33,159 bases of DNA from a bacterium (GTDB taxonomy: Bacteria > Patescibacteriota > Patescibacteriia > UBA9934): positions 1 through 33,159 of the forward strand of contig JAGVNL010000037.1 of the NCBI GenBank assembly GCA_020053275.1, read 5' to 3'. The translations under genes and the position numbers were made by a program. The notes under the pieces are model-generated. The model saw only the letters and a program-made list of their open reading frames with translations, had not been told where the DNA came from and ran no database searches. This document shows, piece after piece, positions 1 through 5,978 of the stretch (the stretch's first letter is position 1; each line of letters starts with the position of its first letter).

Positions 1-55
1 CACGGCTGATTTCTTCACGCTCTTTAACGGTTAACCGAGTGTAGGGATTTGGCAT
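1..55 (-). CDS. IS30-like transposase, N-terminal fragment
   Basis: Eighteen codons run from an ATG at 55 off the left edge. The peptide MPNPYTRLTVKEREEISR matches the start of IS30-family DDE transposases, which begin with a short helix-turn-helix of the type 'Y/H-x-x-L-(T/S)-x-x-E-R-x-x-I'. The identification rests on this stretch only. The ORF faces away from the gene remnant on its right, and the sequence just upstream (about 66-87, containing CCCGTTGCGTTAGATTTT) resembles the GTTGCGTT-type terminal repeat of IS30 elements. I infer that the element ends near 88. Confidence 0.5.
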   Translation of the reverse strand, partial: MPNPYTRLTVKEREEISR

Positions 56-88
56 ACGGATAGAAGTCTACCCGTTGCGTTAGATTTT
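1..88. mobile_element. Right-hand end of an IS30-like insertion sequence
   Basis: This covers the transposase start plus an IS30-type terminal sequence around 66-87. The frame of the neighbouring NYN gene stays open through this end by chance as far as base 35, but the protein match begins only after about 89. The other end and the target-site duplication lie outside the window. Confidence 0.4.
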
Positions 89-485
89 GGAGAGGAAGTC
101 GATAAGTTTGTGGAGTATTTAGTTGGGGATCGGGAGTTGGTGCCAAACGGTAAGCGTTATTATGTGGGTACGGTGCGCGAGAAAGTTGGTGATGAGGAGA
201 GCAGGGAGGCCATGGCTAGGCAATTGCGTTTATTTAGTAAGCTTAAAGAAGCTGGCTGGCATATTAAAACTAGTAAATTGCGCGAACGAATTGAGAAAAT
301 AGTTATAGATGAACGCGTTAGTGATTACCAGAAGATTCTTGATGTTGGCATTCACGAGATAGTTAGACGCACATTTCGTGAAAAAGGTATTGATGAGAGA
401 ATCGGATGATGAGATTAAAAATGGCAAAGGCTACAAAACATTTGAGGAGCTATATAAAGATATCTTGTCGGACAATTTGCTTTAA
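89..485 (+). pseudogene. NYN/LabA-like (PIN-fold) protein remnant, truncated at both ends
   Basis: The frame ending at the TGA at 407-409 encodes a segment typical of NYN (DUF88/LabA) nucleases: a Y-Y-V-G strand, an E-S-R-E-A-M-A helix, 'LKEAGW', and the 'REKGID' signature that normally precedes the rest of the catalytic fold. The N-terminal strand with the first catalytic Asp is missing, and the left edge abuts the IS30-like end. The protein stops just after EKGID, so the second half is lost too. A +1 frame (ATG 393, TAA 483-485) stays open and encodes an acidic tail (DDEIKNGKGYKTFEELYKDI). It may be the end of the same gene after a frameshift and deletion, or of a neighbouring small gene. 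The remnant converges with and overlaps the DUF2090 gene end. Confidence 0.55.
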
Positions 486-1318
486 CGATTCTTTTCCCAG
501 GTTTTGATTTCTTTGAGATAGTTTTTGGCAATGGCGTCGACGGTTTGGGGGCGGGTGAGTTTGCCGGCCAGGAAGTTTTGGAGAGGCTTTAGGAAAACAG
601 TGCGGCCGACGGCGAAACCGAGGACGACGCCACTTTTGGCTGCGGCGCGGAGCCAAAGCTCTACTTGTTTTTTGCTTTCACCGCGACCGAGGACGATGAT
701 GGCGGCAGAAGTGTGTTTTGCTAAGCGTTTCCAGGCGATACTAGTTGGCAAGCCTTCCACTTTCCAGATGTTTGGGGTAATGCCAGCAGCCTGGAGCTCG
801 TCGATAACGCTCCCGATCGCTTCTTCTTTTTTGCTTTCTGCCATGGTGCCGACTAAAACTTCGAGCATGAAGTCGCGAGATTCGCGAGTACAGAACTTGC
901 TGAGTTTGAGGAGACGAGCACGGGTGATTTTGTTGGCTTTCTCATTGCCTGGGGTGTAATAAATGAGGGCTTTGACGAAGGTTGGATTGATTTTGGTGAT
1001 AGCGCTACCGAAGCTGTCACCGTGCAAGAAATGATAGACATCATGAGTAGCGCCTTCTGTGGTGAGGGCAAAGGGGAGGCTGAGTTTTTTGGCGCGACGG
1101 ATGACTGGCGTGCCGAACTCTTCGTCGATGATGGTGGCCAGGGCGGCGTCGCCTTTATATTGGTTTTTGGTGTACAGAATGGCGTCGAGGACTATTTCTT
1201 TGCAGGCGATCAAGGTTTGTTTGTCCTGGCCTTTGACTGGGTATGGCTTGCCGAGGAGGTCGTGGGCGAAAGAGCCACGGTGGTCGCAGGGCAAGATGTA
1301 AAGAGGGGTGTTGTTCAT
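482..1318 (-). CDS. DUF2090 / IolC C-terminal-like aldolase family protein
   Basis: A 278-residue protein that begins with 'LYILPCDHRGSF', the hallmark DHRGSF strand of DUF2090. That domain forms the C-terminal half of IolC-type fusion proteins and belongs to the LacD/class I aldolase-like TIM barrels. Further barrel strands are visible (ATIIDEEFG, LPFALTTEGA, FMLEVLVGT, IWKVEG, IIVLGRGES, VLGFAVGRT). It ends in a helical tail rich in Lys. The neighbouring minus-strand gene at 1536-2513 is a PfkB kinase, so the two together look like a split IolC pair. By analogy the kinase would phosphorylate a sugar acid and this protein would cleave the product, but the substrate cannot be read from the sequence. 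The ATG at 1318 is the only sensible start. A repeat-filled gap of about 215 bases separates it from the kinase. Confidence 0.75.
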   Translation of the reverse strand: MNNTPLYILPCDHRGSFAHDLLGKPYPVKGQDKQTLIACKEIVLDAILYTKNQYKGDAALATIIDEEFGTPVIRRAKKLSLPFALTTEGATHDVYHFLHGDSFGSAITKINPTFVKALIYYTPGNEKANKITRARLLKLSKFCTRESRDFMLEVLVGTMAESKKEEAIGSVIDELQAAGITPNIWKVEGLPTSIAWKRLAKHTSAAIIVLGRGESKKQVELWLRAAAKSGVVLGFAVGRTVFLKPLQNFLAGKLTRPQTVDAIAKNYLKEIKTWEKNR

Positions 1319-1360
1319 AGAATTTGTATTATATTCGCCATTTCTAGCTTGGCTCTCGTC

Positions 1361-1500
1361 AACGCGAGACTCGGGGAGTCACTTCTTTACTCAGTCGGGC
1401 ATTTAGACGCTCGTCGATTATTACTTGAGGGAATCGACACTGTTGACATCCGAGGAAGACAGAGTCTACCTCTGATGTCGGCTCGTTATTACCGACTACC
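1361..1500. repeat. Intergenic mosaic repeat R2, copy a
   Basis: The 25 bases at 1364-1388 recur exactly at 19531-19555, starting GCGAGACTCGGGGAGTCACT. Similarity continues beyond this through an imperfect hairpin whose arms are GTCGATT and AATCGAC. Small stems follow: GACATC/GATGTC (about 1445-1480) and CCCGGC-GGA-GCCGGG (about 1499-1514). There is no convincing ORF. Confidence 0.6.
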
Positions 1501-1535
1501 CGGCGGAGCCGGGCTGGCCCAACTTTAATTTTATG

Positions 1536-2513
1536 TTAAATGATTATTGAACGAACACGGTAGGAGGGTTTGAGGGCAAGTTTGCGGGTGATTTCGAGGT
1601 GGGTGAGGAGGCCGGCGGTGGGGCCTATTTGGCCGACGCAGCTGGCGGCGTTGATGGCACCCCAGGCTAAGGCTTCGTGGACGGTTTTGCTGTGGAGTAA
1701 GGCACCGAGGTAGCCACTGACGAAGGCGTCGCCGGCGCCGGTGGTTTCTACTGTTTTTACCTTGAAGACTGGGGCGTGAACAAGTGTTTTGCCATCATGA
1801 GCATAGGCACCGTTTTGACCATCGGTGATGACGATGTCGTCTGCGCCTAGGGTGTAAAGTTTAGCGATGACAGTTTTAGCGTCAGCGGTTGGAAGATTGA
1901 CGATTTGACGAGCTTCAGAAAGATTGACGAAGAGCACTTCGCTGGCGTTGATGAGGTCGAAGAAGCACTTTTTGTGTTCGTCGATTTGGAGTTGGCCGGG
2001 GTTGAAACTGATACGGATGTTGTGAGCTTTTGAGGCTGTAATGAGGTCACGATAGAGTTTGTCGTAGCCGCGGCCCAGCTCACCAATATGGATCCAGCGA
2101 GTTTTTGGTAATTTAGTTGGGAGTTTGATGTCGACTGGCTGGTGGACGACGAGTTGCGTATTTTCGCCTTGAAAGTTGAGGACGGCGGAGAAACTAGATT
2201 GTTTGCCAGGATTGGTGGTGACGAGTGAGGTGTCGACTTTGTGTTCTTTGAGGAATTTGAGGGCGACGGTGTGAGTAATGTCGCGACCCATGATTGCGAG
2301 TATGGCTGTTTTTTTGGTCATTTTAGCGAGGCCGACGGCGACATTAGGAGCGCTGCCAGCGATTTGTGAGAGGGTAGAGGTGACTTCAATTTTCTTGCCG
2401 TAGTCGAGGCAGAGTTTGCAGCCTTGTTGTTCCAGGGTGCATTCGACGCTAGCGGTTGGAATGCTGATAAAGGTGTCGAGTTTGATGTCGCCGATTGTTA
2501 GGAGGTCGATCAT
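1536..2513 (-). CDS. PfkB/ribokinase-family sugar kinase
   Basis: About 325 residues from the ATG at 2513. The reading frame is open further upstream, but MIDLLTIGDIKLDTF is the normal family N-terminus and the upstream residues have no family match. Visible PfkB features are the N-terminal 'GDIKLD' strand, the 'GSAPNVAVGLAKM' signature 1, the 'MGRD' turn, 'VNLSEARQIV', and signature 2 'ETTGAGDAFVSGYL', which carries the catalytic Asp and the anion-hole glycines. It transfers the ATP gamma-phosphate to a sugar or sugar-acid hydroxyl in the cytosol. Residues about 35-50 contain CTLEQQGCKLC, a Cys-rich insert that is unusual for ribokinase. The DUF2090 partner downstream suggests an IolC-like two-protein pathway. 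The C-terminus (SYRVRSIII) extends slightly beyond the usual core. Confidence 0.85.
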   Translation of the reverse strand: MIDLLTIGDIKLDTFISIPTASVECTLEQQGCKLCLDYGKKIEVTSTLSQIAGSAPNVAVGLAKMTKKTAILAIMGRDITHTVALKFLKEHKVDTSLVTTNPGKQSSFSAVLNFQGENTQLVVHQPVDIKLPTKLPKTRWIHIGELGRGYDKLYRDLITASKAHNIRISFNPGQLQIDEHKKCFFDLINASEVLFVNLSEARQIVNLPTADAKTVIAKLYTLGADDIVITDGQNGAYAHDGKTLVHAPVFKVKTVETTGAGDAFVSGYLGALLHSKTVHEALAWGAINAASCVGQIGPTAGLLTHLEITRKLALKPSYRVRSIII

Positions 2514-2790
2514 ATGGCTACATTCTATCACTTTTCTGGGGAATGGAAGTGGTAAAAAGGTGACATATGCACAGAGCATTAGGTTTGTCGCTCGTGACTG
2601 TCGTATCTCGTGCTTCTAGCTCAAGGCCTCAGCCCAGGTGCTCACTTGCCGAATAGTCTTCCGTGCGGGTTCGTAATAAACTAACTTACCCTTACTCTCG
2701 ACTATTCGCCGTTCGCTTCGCCTCGCTGAAGCTCGGCGGAGGCTCGGTGAGTTCGGTAAGCATTTCTCGGGTCGGCCATCGCGTCGTCAC
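2514..2790. other. Repeat-rich intergenic spacer
   Basis: No credible gene. The spacer holds inverted copies of short words. The sequence at about 2588-2610 is an imperfect inverted copy of 2791-2811 (CACGAGA(C/T)ACGACAGTCA). CGAATAGTC (about 2649) pairs with GACTATTCG (about 2700). Together these could extrude a large hairpin ending at repeat R1a. Confidence 0.5.
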
Positions 2791-2861
2791 ACGAGACACG
2801 ACAGTCACTCGCCACGTCGGTCGCGACCGACGTGGCTCGTTCTTACAGGGCTCAGGCTCGT
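2791..2861. repeat. REP-like palindromic repeat R1, copy a
   Basis: A perfect 26-base palindrome at 2811-2836 (half-site GCCACGTCGGTCG) lies in a conserved flank. Read on the minus strand the flank gives a TGTA(A/G)GA(A/G)CGAGC-type foot before the palindrome, the arrangement known for REP sequences served by RAYT transposases. Copies b and c lie at 13127-13181 and 19677-19740 in the same orientation. This copy supplies the TGA stop codon of the methyltransferase gene at 2852. Confidence 0.85.
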
Positions 2862-3409
2862 TGATGAAATTGCTCGCCGCGATAGATGTACACAGGGAGG
2901 AGGTTCGGGCCGGTGATTACTTGGATAGGGGTGAGGTTTGGGAGAGGCCAGGCTTCAATGACGACAGTGGAGTGGGGAGGTAAAACGGCGAGTTTAGTAA
3001 TTAGGCGAGGGTAGATTTTGCGCATTAAGAAAATGAGAACAACATCGGCTTGTGAGATGTTGGCGTGCCAGAGGTTGCCGAAACGGAGGTGGACGCAGGC
3101 AAATTTTTTGAAGGATAAGAGTTTGCGGATTTGGCCGATGAGTAGCGGGAGTAAGGAAATGTCGTAGCCGATGGCCTGAATGTTAGGGTATTTTGTGGCG
3201 AATGAGAAAAGCCAGGAACCGTCGCCGCAACCTAAATCGATTACGGTAAAACCTCCCCTAGCCCCTCCATGACTGGAGGGGAACTGTAAGTTGTCGAGGA
3301 CGAGTTGGCGCTGGGATTGTTTGGTTGGCACCCACGGGGCAGCAGAATAGCCAGCGTAGGCAGCGCTGATGACAATTGCGAGAACAATAAGAAAAATGAA
3401 AAAGCTCAT
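2852..3409 (-). CDS. Membrane-anchored class I SAM methyltransferase (FAM173-like)
   Basis: About 185 residues from the ATG at 3409, which directly precedes the N-terminal membrane helix MSFFIFLIVLAIVISAAYAG. A 'YSAAPWVPT' segment follows, like the 'APFVPT' motif in FAM173/ATP-synthase-c-lysine methyltransferase-type proteins, and then SAM motif I 'VIDLGCGDGSWL' and an acidic 'GYDIS' motif II. It is likely a cytosolic catalytic domain tethered to the membrane, and its substrate is unknown. It lies five bases after the RluF-like gene and is probably cotranscribed with it. Two oddities are visible. The linker PSSHGGARGG between the anchor and motif I is encoded by repeat R4, and the last codons plus the TGA stop come from repeat R1, so the C-terminus may have been remodelled by repeat insertion. 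Confidence 0.7.
   Translation of the reverse strand: MSFFIFLIVLAIVISAAYAGYSAAPWVPTKQSQRQLVLDNLQFPSSHGGARGGFTVIDLGCGDGSWLFSFATKYPNIQAIGYDISLLPLLIGQIRKLLSFKKFACVHLRFGNLWHANISQADVVLIFLMRKIYPRLITKLAVLPPHSTVVIEAWPLPNLTPIQVITGPNLLPVYIYRGEQFHQRA
3252..3281. repeat. Hairpin repeat R4, copy a (inside methyltransferase gene)
   Basis: CCTCCCCTAG is followed by an 8-bp hairpin CCCCTCCA-TGAC-TGGAGGGG. The same unit occurs at 21500-21529 with loop TAAC. Here it is in frame inside the linker of the methyltransferase. Confidence 0.85.
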
Positions 3410-3414
3410 TTGGG

Positions 3415-4128
3415 TTAAGCTGGCGTGTGATTGAGAGTTGTTAGCAGGGTTGATTCCTCCTCTGGCGTCAACAAACGCCATTTGCCTGGCGGGATGTCGT
3501 CTAATTTAATGTTCATGACACGAATGCGTTTGAGGGAGGTGACTGTGCGGTGCAGAGCCTCACACATTTTGCGGATTTGGCGGTTGCGGCCTTCGACTAA
3601 GGTGATGGCGAACATATTTGGCCCCATTTTGACGGCCTTGCAGGGGAGGGTTTTGTAGCCGTCGATGAGGACGCCGTCGCGGAGGGCGGTGATGAAGTCG
3701 TCCGTGACATCTTCTTGGATGCGGACAATGTATTCTTTTTGGTTTTTGCCTTCAGCACGCAGGATTTTGTTGACGATAGCTCCGTCGTTGGTGAGTAGAA
3801 TGAGACCGCTTGAGGCGACATCCAGACGGCCAATGTGAAAAATGCGTTCTGGATAATTGATTGTTTCAATAATGTTGTCTTTAGCTAGCGGATCGCTGGT
3901 GCAAATAATGCCGACTGGTTTGTGGTAGGCGAGATAGAGGCGTTTACTGCGGTTTTGGCCGACAATAACGCCGTCGAACGAGATGGTTTCGCTACCGTCC
4001 ACCTTGACGCCAAGCTCGGGCTTGGTGCCATTGACCGTGACTCGGCCTTCCGTGATTGCCCTGTCCGCAGCGCGCCTTGAACACACGCCTTGGTCCACTA
4101 AGAATTTGTTTAATCTCATCAACTCCAT
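3415..4128 (-). CDS. RluF/RsuA-type 23S rRNA pseudouridine synthase
   Basis: About 237 residues. An S4 RNA-binding domain (RLNKFLVDQGVCSRRAADRAI, with VTVNG) is followed by the RsuA/RluB/RluF catalytic domain: 'YHKPVGIICTSD' and 'ERIFHIGRLDVASSGLILLTNDG', which carries the catalytic Asp of GRLD. Then come 'KEYIV' and the 'EGRNRQIRKMC' motif. The pattern 'CTSDPLAKDNIIETINYPERIF' is closest to RluF, which isomerises U2604 of 23S rRNA in E. coli; the exact target here is inferred. The start is either the ATG at 4128 or the ATG at 4119, which has GGAG only three bases upstream. It is first in a two-gene unit with the methyltransferase and is divergent from hicB. Confidence 0.88.
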   Translation of the reverse strand: MELMRLNKFLVDQGVCSRRAADRAITEGRVTVNGTKPELGVKVDGSETISFDGVIVGQNRSKRLYLAYHKPVGIICTSDPLAKDNIIETINYPERIFHIGRLDVASSGLILLTNDGAIVNKILRAEGKNQKEYIVRIQEDVTDDFITALRDGVLIDGYKTLPCKAVKMGPNMFAITLVEGRNRQIRKMCEALHRTVTSLKRIRVMNIKLDDIPPGKWRLLTPEEESTLLTTLNHTPA

Positions 4129-4151
4129 ATTGCGAGGAATGATAGCAAAAG

Positions 4152-4181
4152 TTGAGGAAAATGTATAGGTTGTGGTATGCT
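4152..4181 (+). promoter_or_regulatory. Possible hicB promoter
   Basis: TTGAGG (4152-4157), an 18-base spacer, then TATGCT (4176-4181), 10 bases before the hicB ATG at 4192. It is short and weak, so the call is tentative. Confidence 0.3.
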
Positions 4182-4191
4182 CGAAGTATCT

Positions 4192-4482
4192 ATGAATTAT
4201 ACATATAGAGTCATTATTGAACCAGATGAGAAGAATTGGTTGGCTTCTGCCCCAGCTCTGCCGGGTTGTCATACTTATGGTAAGACAATTGAAGATGCTC
4301 AGAAGAACATCGGAGAGGCTATAGAGGCCTATATTTATACTTTATTGGAGGCTGGTATGCCAGTACCAGGAGATAATTCTTTGCAAGTATTGAAGACAGT
4401 AAATTTACCAGAATCAAGAAAAAACACACGGCAAGTTATTACTAGAAAAGCTGTTAAGCAGTTGGCACATGCCTATGTCTAG
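4192..4482 (+). CDS. hicB: HicB-family antitoxin
   Basis: About 96 residues from ATG 4192. The HicB partial RNase H fold is clear: 'YRVIIEPDEKNWLASAPALPGCHTYGKTIEDAQKNIGEAIEAYI', with the 'LPGCxTxGxTxEEAxxNxxEAI' signature. A short basic C-terminal segment (RKNTRQVITRKAVKQLAHAYV) may be the HicA- or DNA-contacting tail. HicB neutralises the HicA mRNA interferase and usually autorepresses its operon. The hicA reading frame begins inside its last codons (ATG 4475). The antitoxin is intact while hicA has a premature stop, so HicB may persist without an active partner. An in-frame ATG/GTG-type start at 4177 is possible, but 4192 fits the family start better. Confidence 0.88.
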   Translation: MNYTYRVIIEPDEKNWLASAPALPGCHTYGKTIEDAQKNIGEAIEAYIYTLLEAGMPVPGDNSLQVLKTVNLPESRKNTRQVITRKAVKQLAHAYV

Positions 4483-4696
4483 GCCACCAGTCATGACAGC
4501 TAAAAAGTTTGTAAAAGTTTTGTTAGCTTTGGGTTTTGTACGATGCCATTAGACTGGTAGTCATATCATCTTTAAGAATCCTGACGGACGAATTACTACC
4601 GTTTCAATGCACACTGGAGATATGGCAATTGGTACGGTATGCAGGATTTTGAAGGATATTGAACTGGGTGAAGAAGAATTGCGAAAAATGTTGTAA
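4475..4696 (+). pseudogene. hicA: HicA-family toxin with in-frame TAG
   Basis: The frame from ATG 4475 to TAA 4694-4696 encodes a 73-codon HicA: 'TAKKFVKVLLALGFVRCH', stop, 'TGSHIIFKNPDGRITTVSMHTGDMAIGTVCRILKDI'. The TAG at 4550-4552 replaces the residue before the TGSH motif, which in many HicA proteins is Gln (CAG to TAG is one transition). The dsRBD-like fold and catalytic His of 'GSH' lie after the stop, so the toxin is probably inactive unless the stop is read through or is a sequencing artefact. The gene overlaps hicB by eight bases. Confidence 0.85.
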
Positions 4697-4701
4697 ACAA
4701 C

Positions 4702-4729
4702 AAACCCGGCTGCGAGAACAGTCGGGTTT
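4702..4729. terminator. Convergent terminator between hicA and the structured operon
   Basis: AAACCCGGCTG-CGAGAA-CAGTCGGGTTT forms an 11-bp stem with one G-T mismatch. It is followed by T-rich sequence on both strands (TTTATTTCT on plus, GTTTGTTGTTT on minus). It can serve hicA on plus and the long minus-strand transcript. Confidence 0.7.
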
Positions 4730-4813
4730 ATTTCTGTGACAAAAATTGTAGACAGAGGAGAGAGTCAACTGACTACTCTTCTAACCACAGGAGTTTTGAG
4801 CTTTTAGGCTCGC

Positions 4814-4888
4814 GACTCTCGAACGGCGTAATCGGGGATTACGAAGTTGGAGAGTCCCCTGAAGTAGATGTAGTGCATCACTTCAGGG
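4814..4888 (-). ncRNA. Two-hairpin RNA motif M, copy 1
   Basis: Read on minus, a 9-bp hairpin (ACTTCAGGG paired with CCCTGAAGT in plus coordinates 4857-4888) is followed by GACTCTC (4850-4856) pairing with GAGAGTC (4814-4820). That stem encloses an internal loop CAACTT/CCGTTC and an inner 7-bp stem CGTAATC-CCC-GATTACG. It lies directly downstream of ORF A. Copies 2 (7280-7354) and 3 (7994-8061) share the architecture with different inner stems. Confidence 0.7.
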
Positions 4889-4904
4889 TGAGCCCGCACT
4901 TGAT

Positions 4905-5129
4905 TCAGGAGTTGACCTGAGAGGTGCGGGACGGCAGTGGGCATTGTGGGCAGTAGCGATATGCCCACAAAGGGTCGCCCCAGGAATCCGGGACGAAGAC
5001 TGTCTCTGCGCCGCAGGTGGCACAGTTCTTCACTTCAATCCCGCCGGCTGGGCAGGATTGAGCTGCGAGAAGGGCGGTGAGTGCCTTCTCGAGGGGGGTG
5101 GTGACCCCTTTCTTTGTTTTGGTAGCCAT
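4905..5129 (-). CDS. ORF A: small zinc-ribbon-like protein
   Basis: A 74-residue protein starting at ATG 5129 behind a strong Shine-Dalgarno (AGGAGGTGGCTC-ATG). The N-terminus is basic (MATKTKKGV). The C-terminal half has two CxxC knuckles, 'NCATCGAE' and 'YCPQCP', spaced about 25 residues apart, which suggests a zinc ribbon that could bind nucleic acid. I do not recognise the family. It is last in the minus-strand structured-RNA operon, preceded by the L1 leader (5130-5306) and followed by motif M and a terminator. Its TGA stop lies in the TCAGG/CCTGA stem of a small hairpin. A 9-bp hairpin (TTGTGGGCA/TGCCCACAA) and others lie inside the coding region. Confidence 0.6.
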   Translation of the reverse strand: MATKTKKGVTTPLEKALTALLAAQSCPAGGIEVKNCATCGAETVFVPDSWGDPLWAYRYCPQCPLPSRTSQVNS

Positions 5130-5306
5130 GAGCCACCTCCTGCCTTGCGGCAAAGACGGGAACGGAACGAGTGAAGTCACAGCGGAGAATCCGCGTTGAT
5201 CTAGCACTGTGTTCAGCTCCTCGATTGACGACTCGATTCCTCGGATATGAAATCAAGTAGTCGATAGAGGAGAGCTCGGCGACGCGTGCAGCGGCGAGCT
5301 CCCAGG
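5130..5306 (-). promoter_or_regulatory. Structured leader L1 of ORF A
   Basis: About 177 bases conserved with the leader of ORF B (5629-5806). In transcript order the visible elements are GAGCTC arms, and a hairpin with CGAC/GTCG plus TTGATT/AATCGA (plus 5229-5263). Then come a constant block (GTCGTCAATCGAGGAGCTGA), a GCGGA/TCCGC hairpin, and TGCC-GCAA-GGCA (5141-5152), a GNRA tetraloop hairpin abutting the AGGAGG Shine-Dalgarno. This suggests a cis-acting translational control RNA. Confidence 0.65.
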
Positions 5307-5370
5307 TTGGTGTTGGGTTTGCGACCCTGTGACGGAGTGACTACCGTCGCGACGCACCAATGCGCCGTTG
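5307..5370 (-). ncRNA. Three-way-junction RNA motif T, copy 1
   Basis: An outer stem TTGGTG/CACCAA encloses two arms: GACGG/CCGTC with a variable loop, and GGGT-CGCAA-ACCC. The preceding word AACGGCGC is shared by all copies. It sits between ORF B and the leader of ORF A. Confidence 0.65.
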
Positions 5371-5424
5371 GCCCTGAGCTACTTGAGGAAGTTGCTCAGA
5401 GCCTCTTGGTGCGACGGGACCGGA
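5371..5424 (-). other. Spacer with relic of an ORF E-type 3' end
   Basis: After the ORF B stop, the minus strand reads a sequence that in another frame encodes ALSNFLK followed by TAG, the same C-terminus as ORF E, within a CTGAGC/GCTCAG hairpin. It suggests that ORF B has shifted frame or that 3' ends were exchanged between cassettes. Confidence 0.5.
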
Positions 5425-5628
5425 CTACCAGCGTGAGTCGGCCGACATGGCCGACTCGAGCTCGCGGAGCTGCTGCTCCGCGAGCTGACGATCATGGCAG
5501 ACTGCCATGATCGTCAGCTCCACACAGGTTCCGTCCGGATTGGACGGAACCCGGGTCTGCTCGCCTGGGGCGAGCAGACCCATCCACGGGCGGCCATAAC
5601 CGTCCGCTGTTTTGATGATGACAAACAT
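5425..5628 (-). CDS. ORF B: small unknown protein encoded by a hairpin chain
   Basis: A 67-residue protein from ATG 5628, with AGGAGGTGACAA-ATG as ribosome-binding site. No domain is recognised. It starts MFVIIKTADGYGRPWMG and ends in an acidic helix (LAEQQLRELESAMSADSRW). The coding region is made of five adjacent perfect hairpins (5435-5581) with stems of 9, 12, 18, 10 and 13 bp, which is far more structure than a normal gene. The segment LTIMAVCHDRQL is encoded by the 18-bp stem. Just after the TAG stop, a shifted frame encodes the ALSNFLK tail of ORF E, so the present C-terminus may result from a frameshift. A strong Shine-Dalgarno after a conserved leader supports translation, but the RNA may be as important as the protein. 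Confidence 0.5.
   Translation of the reverse strand: MFVIIKTADGYGRPWMGLLAPGEQTRVPSNPDGTCVELTIMAVCHDRQLAEQQLRELESAMSADSRW
5435..5581. repeat. Array of five adjacent perfect hairpins
   Basis: Stems are 5435-5443/5449-5457 (9 bp), 5459-5470/5475-5486 (12 bp, loop TGCT), 5482-5499/5503-5520 (18 bp, loop GAC), 5527-5536/5542-5551 (10 bp) and 5553-5565/5569-5581 (13 bp, loop TGG). Stems two and three share an arm (GAGCT) and so could switch. All lie inside ORF B. Confidence 0.9.
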
Positions 5629-5806
5629 TTGTCACCTCCTGCCTTGCGGCAAAGACGGGAACGAAACAGGTGTAGTCGCCGCGGGGAATCCGCGTTGACC
5701 AGACCGTGTTCAGCTCCTCGATTGACGACTCGAACAGACTCAATCAAGAGGTTCAAGTGGTCGATAGAGGAGAGCTCGGCGACGCGTGCAGCGGCGAGCT
5801 CTCAGG
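5629..5806 (-). promoter_or_regulatory. Structured leader L1 of ORF B
   Basis: Second copy of the L1 leader. The CGAC/GTCG stem continues as TTGAAC/GTTCGA (plus 5730-5735 with 5751-5756), where the ORF A leader has TTGATT/AATCGA: two base pairs have changed with pairing kept. The GCGG/CCGC hairpin, the TGCC-GCAA-GGCA tetraloop hairpin (5640-5651) and AGGAGG are conserved. Confidence 0.65.
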
Positions 5807-5866
5807 TTGGTGTTGGGTTTGCGACCCTTCGACGGGGTGACCGTCACGACGCGACCAAGGCGCCGC
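5807..5866 (-). ncRNA. Three-way-junction RNA motif T, copy 2
   Basis: TTGGT/ACCAA (5807-5811, 5854-5858) encloses GACGG/CCGTC and GGGT-CGCAA-ACCC arms, with the GGCGCC word next to it. It lies between ORF C and the leader of ORF B. Confidence 0.65.
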
Positions 5867-5870
5867 TGTT

Positions 5871-5978
5871 GGGCTAATGGTGATAATCACCATTAGCCCA
5901 CTTGCGGAGCTCGACGAGCTGCTGCTCGTCGAGCTCCGCCTATTCCGCGATCTCGAGGAGGAGTTTTTCAAACTCCTC
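5871..5978. repeat. Array of three strong hairpins inside ORF C
   Basis: Stems are 5871-5884/5886-5899 (near-perfect 29-base palindrome), 5904-5919/5924-5939 (16 bp, loop TGCT, the same loop as in the 5459-5486 hairpin) and 5958-5966/5970-5978 (9 bp). The final TAG of ORF C is in the first stem. Confidence 0.9.

Noticed and set aside
5435-5978. Integron attC sites or a CRISPR array
   Set aside because: Hairpins differ in sequence, have no constant spacer length and lack GTTRRRY core sites; no integrase or cas gene is present.
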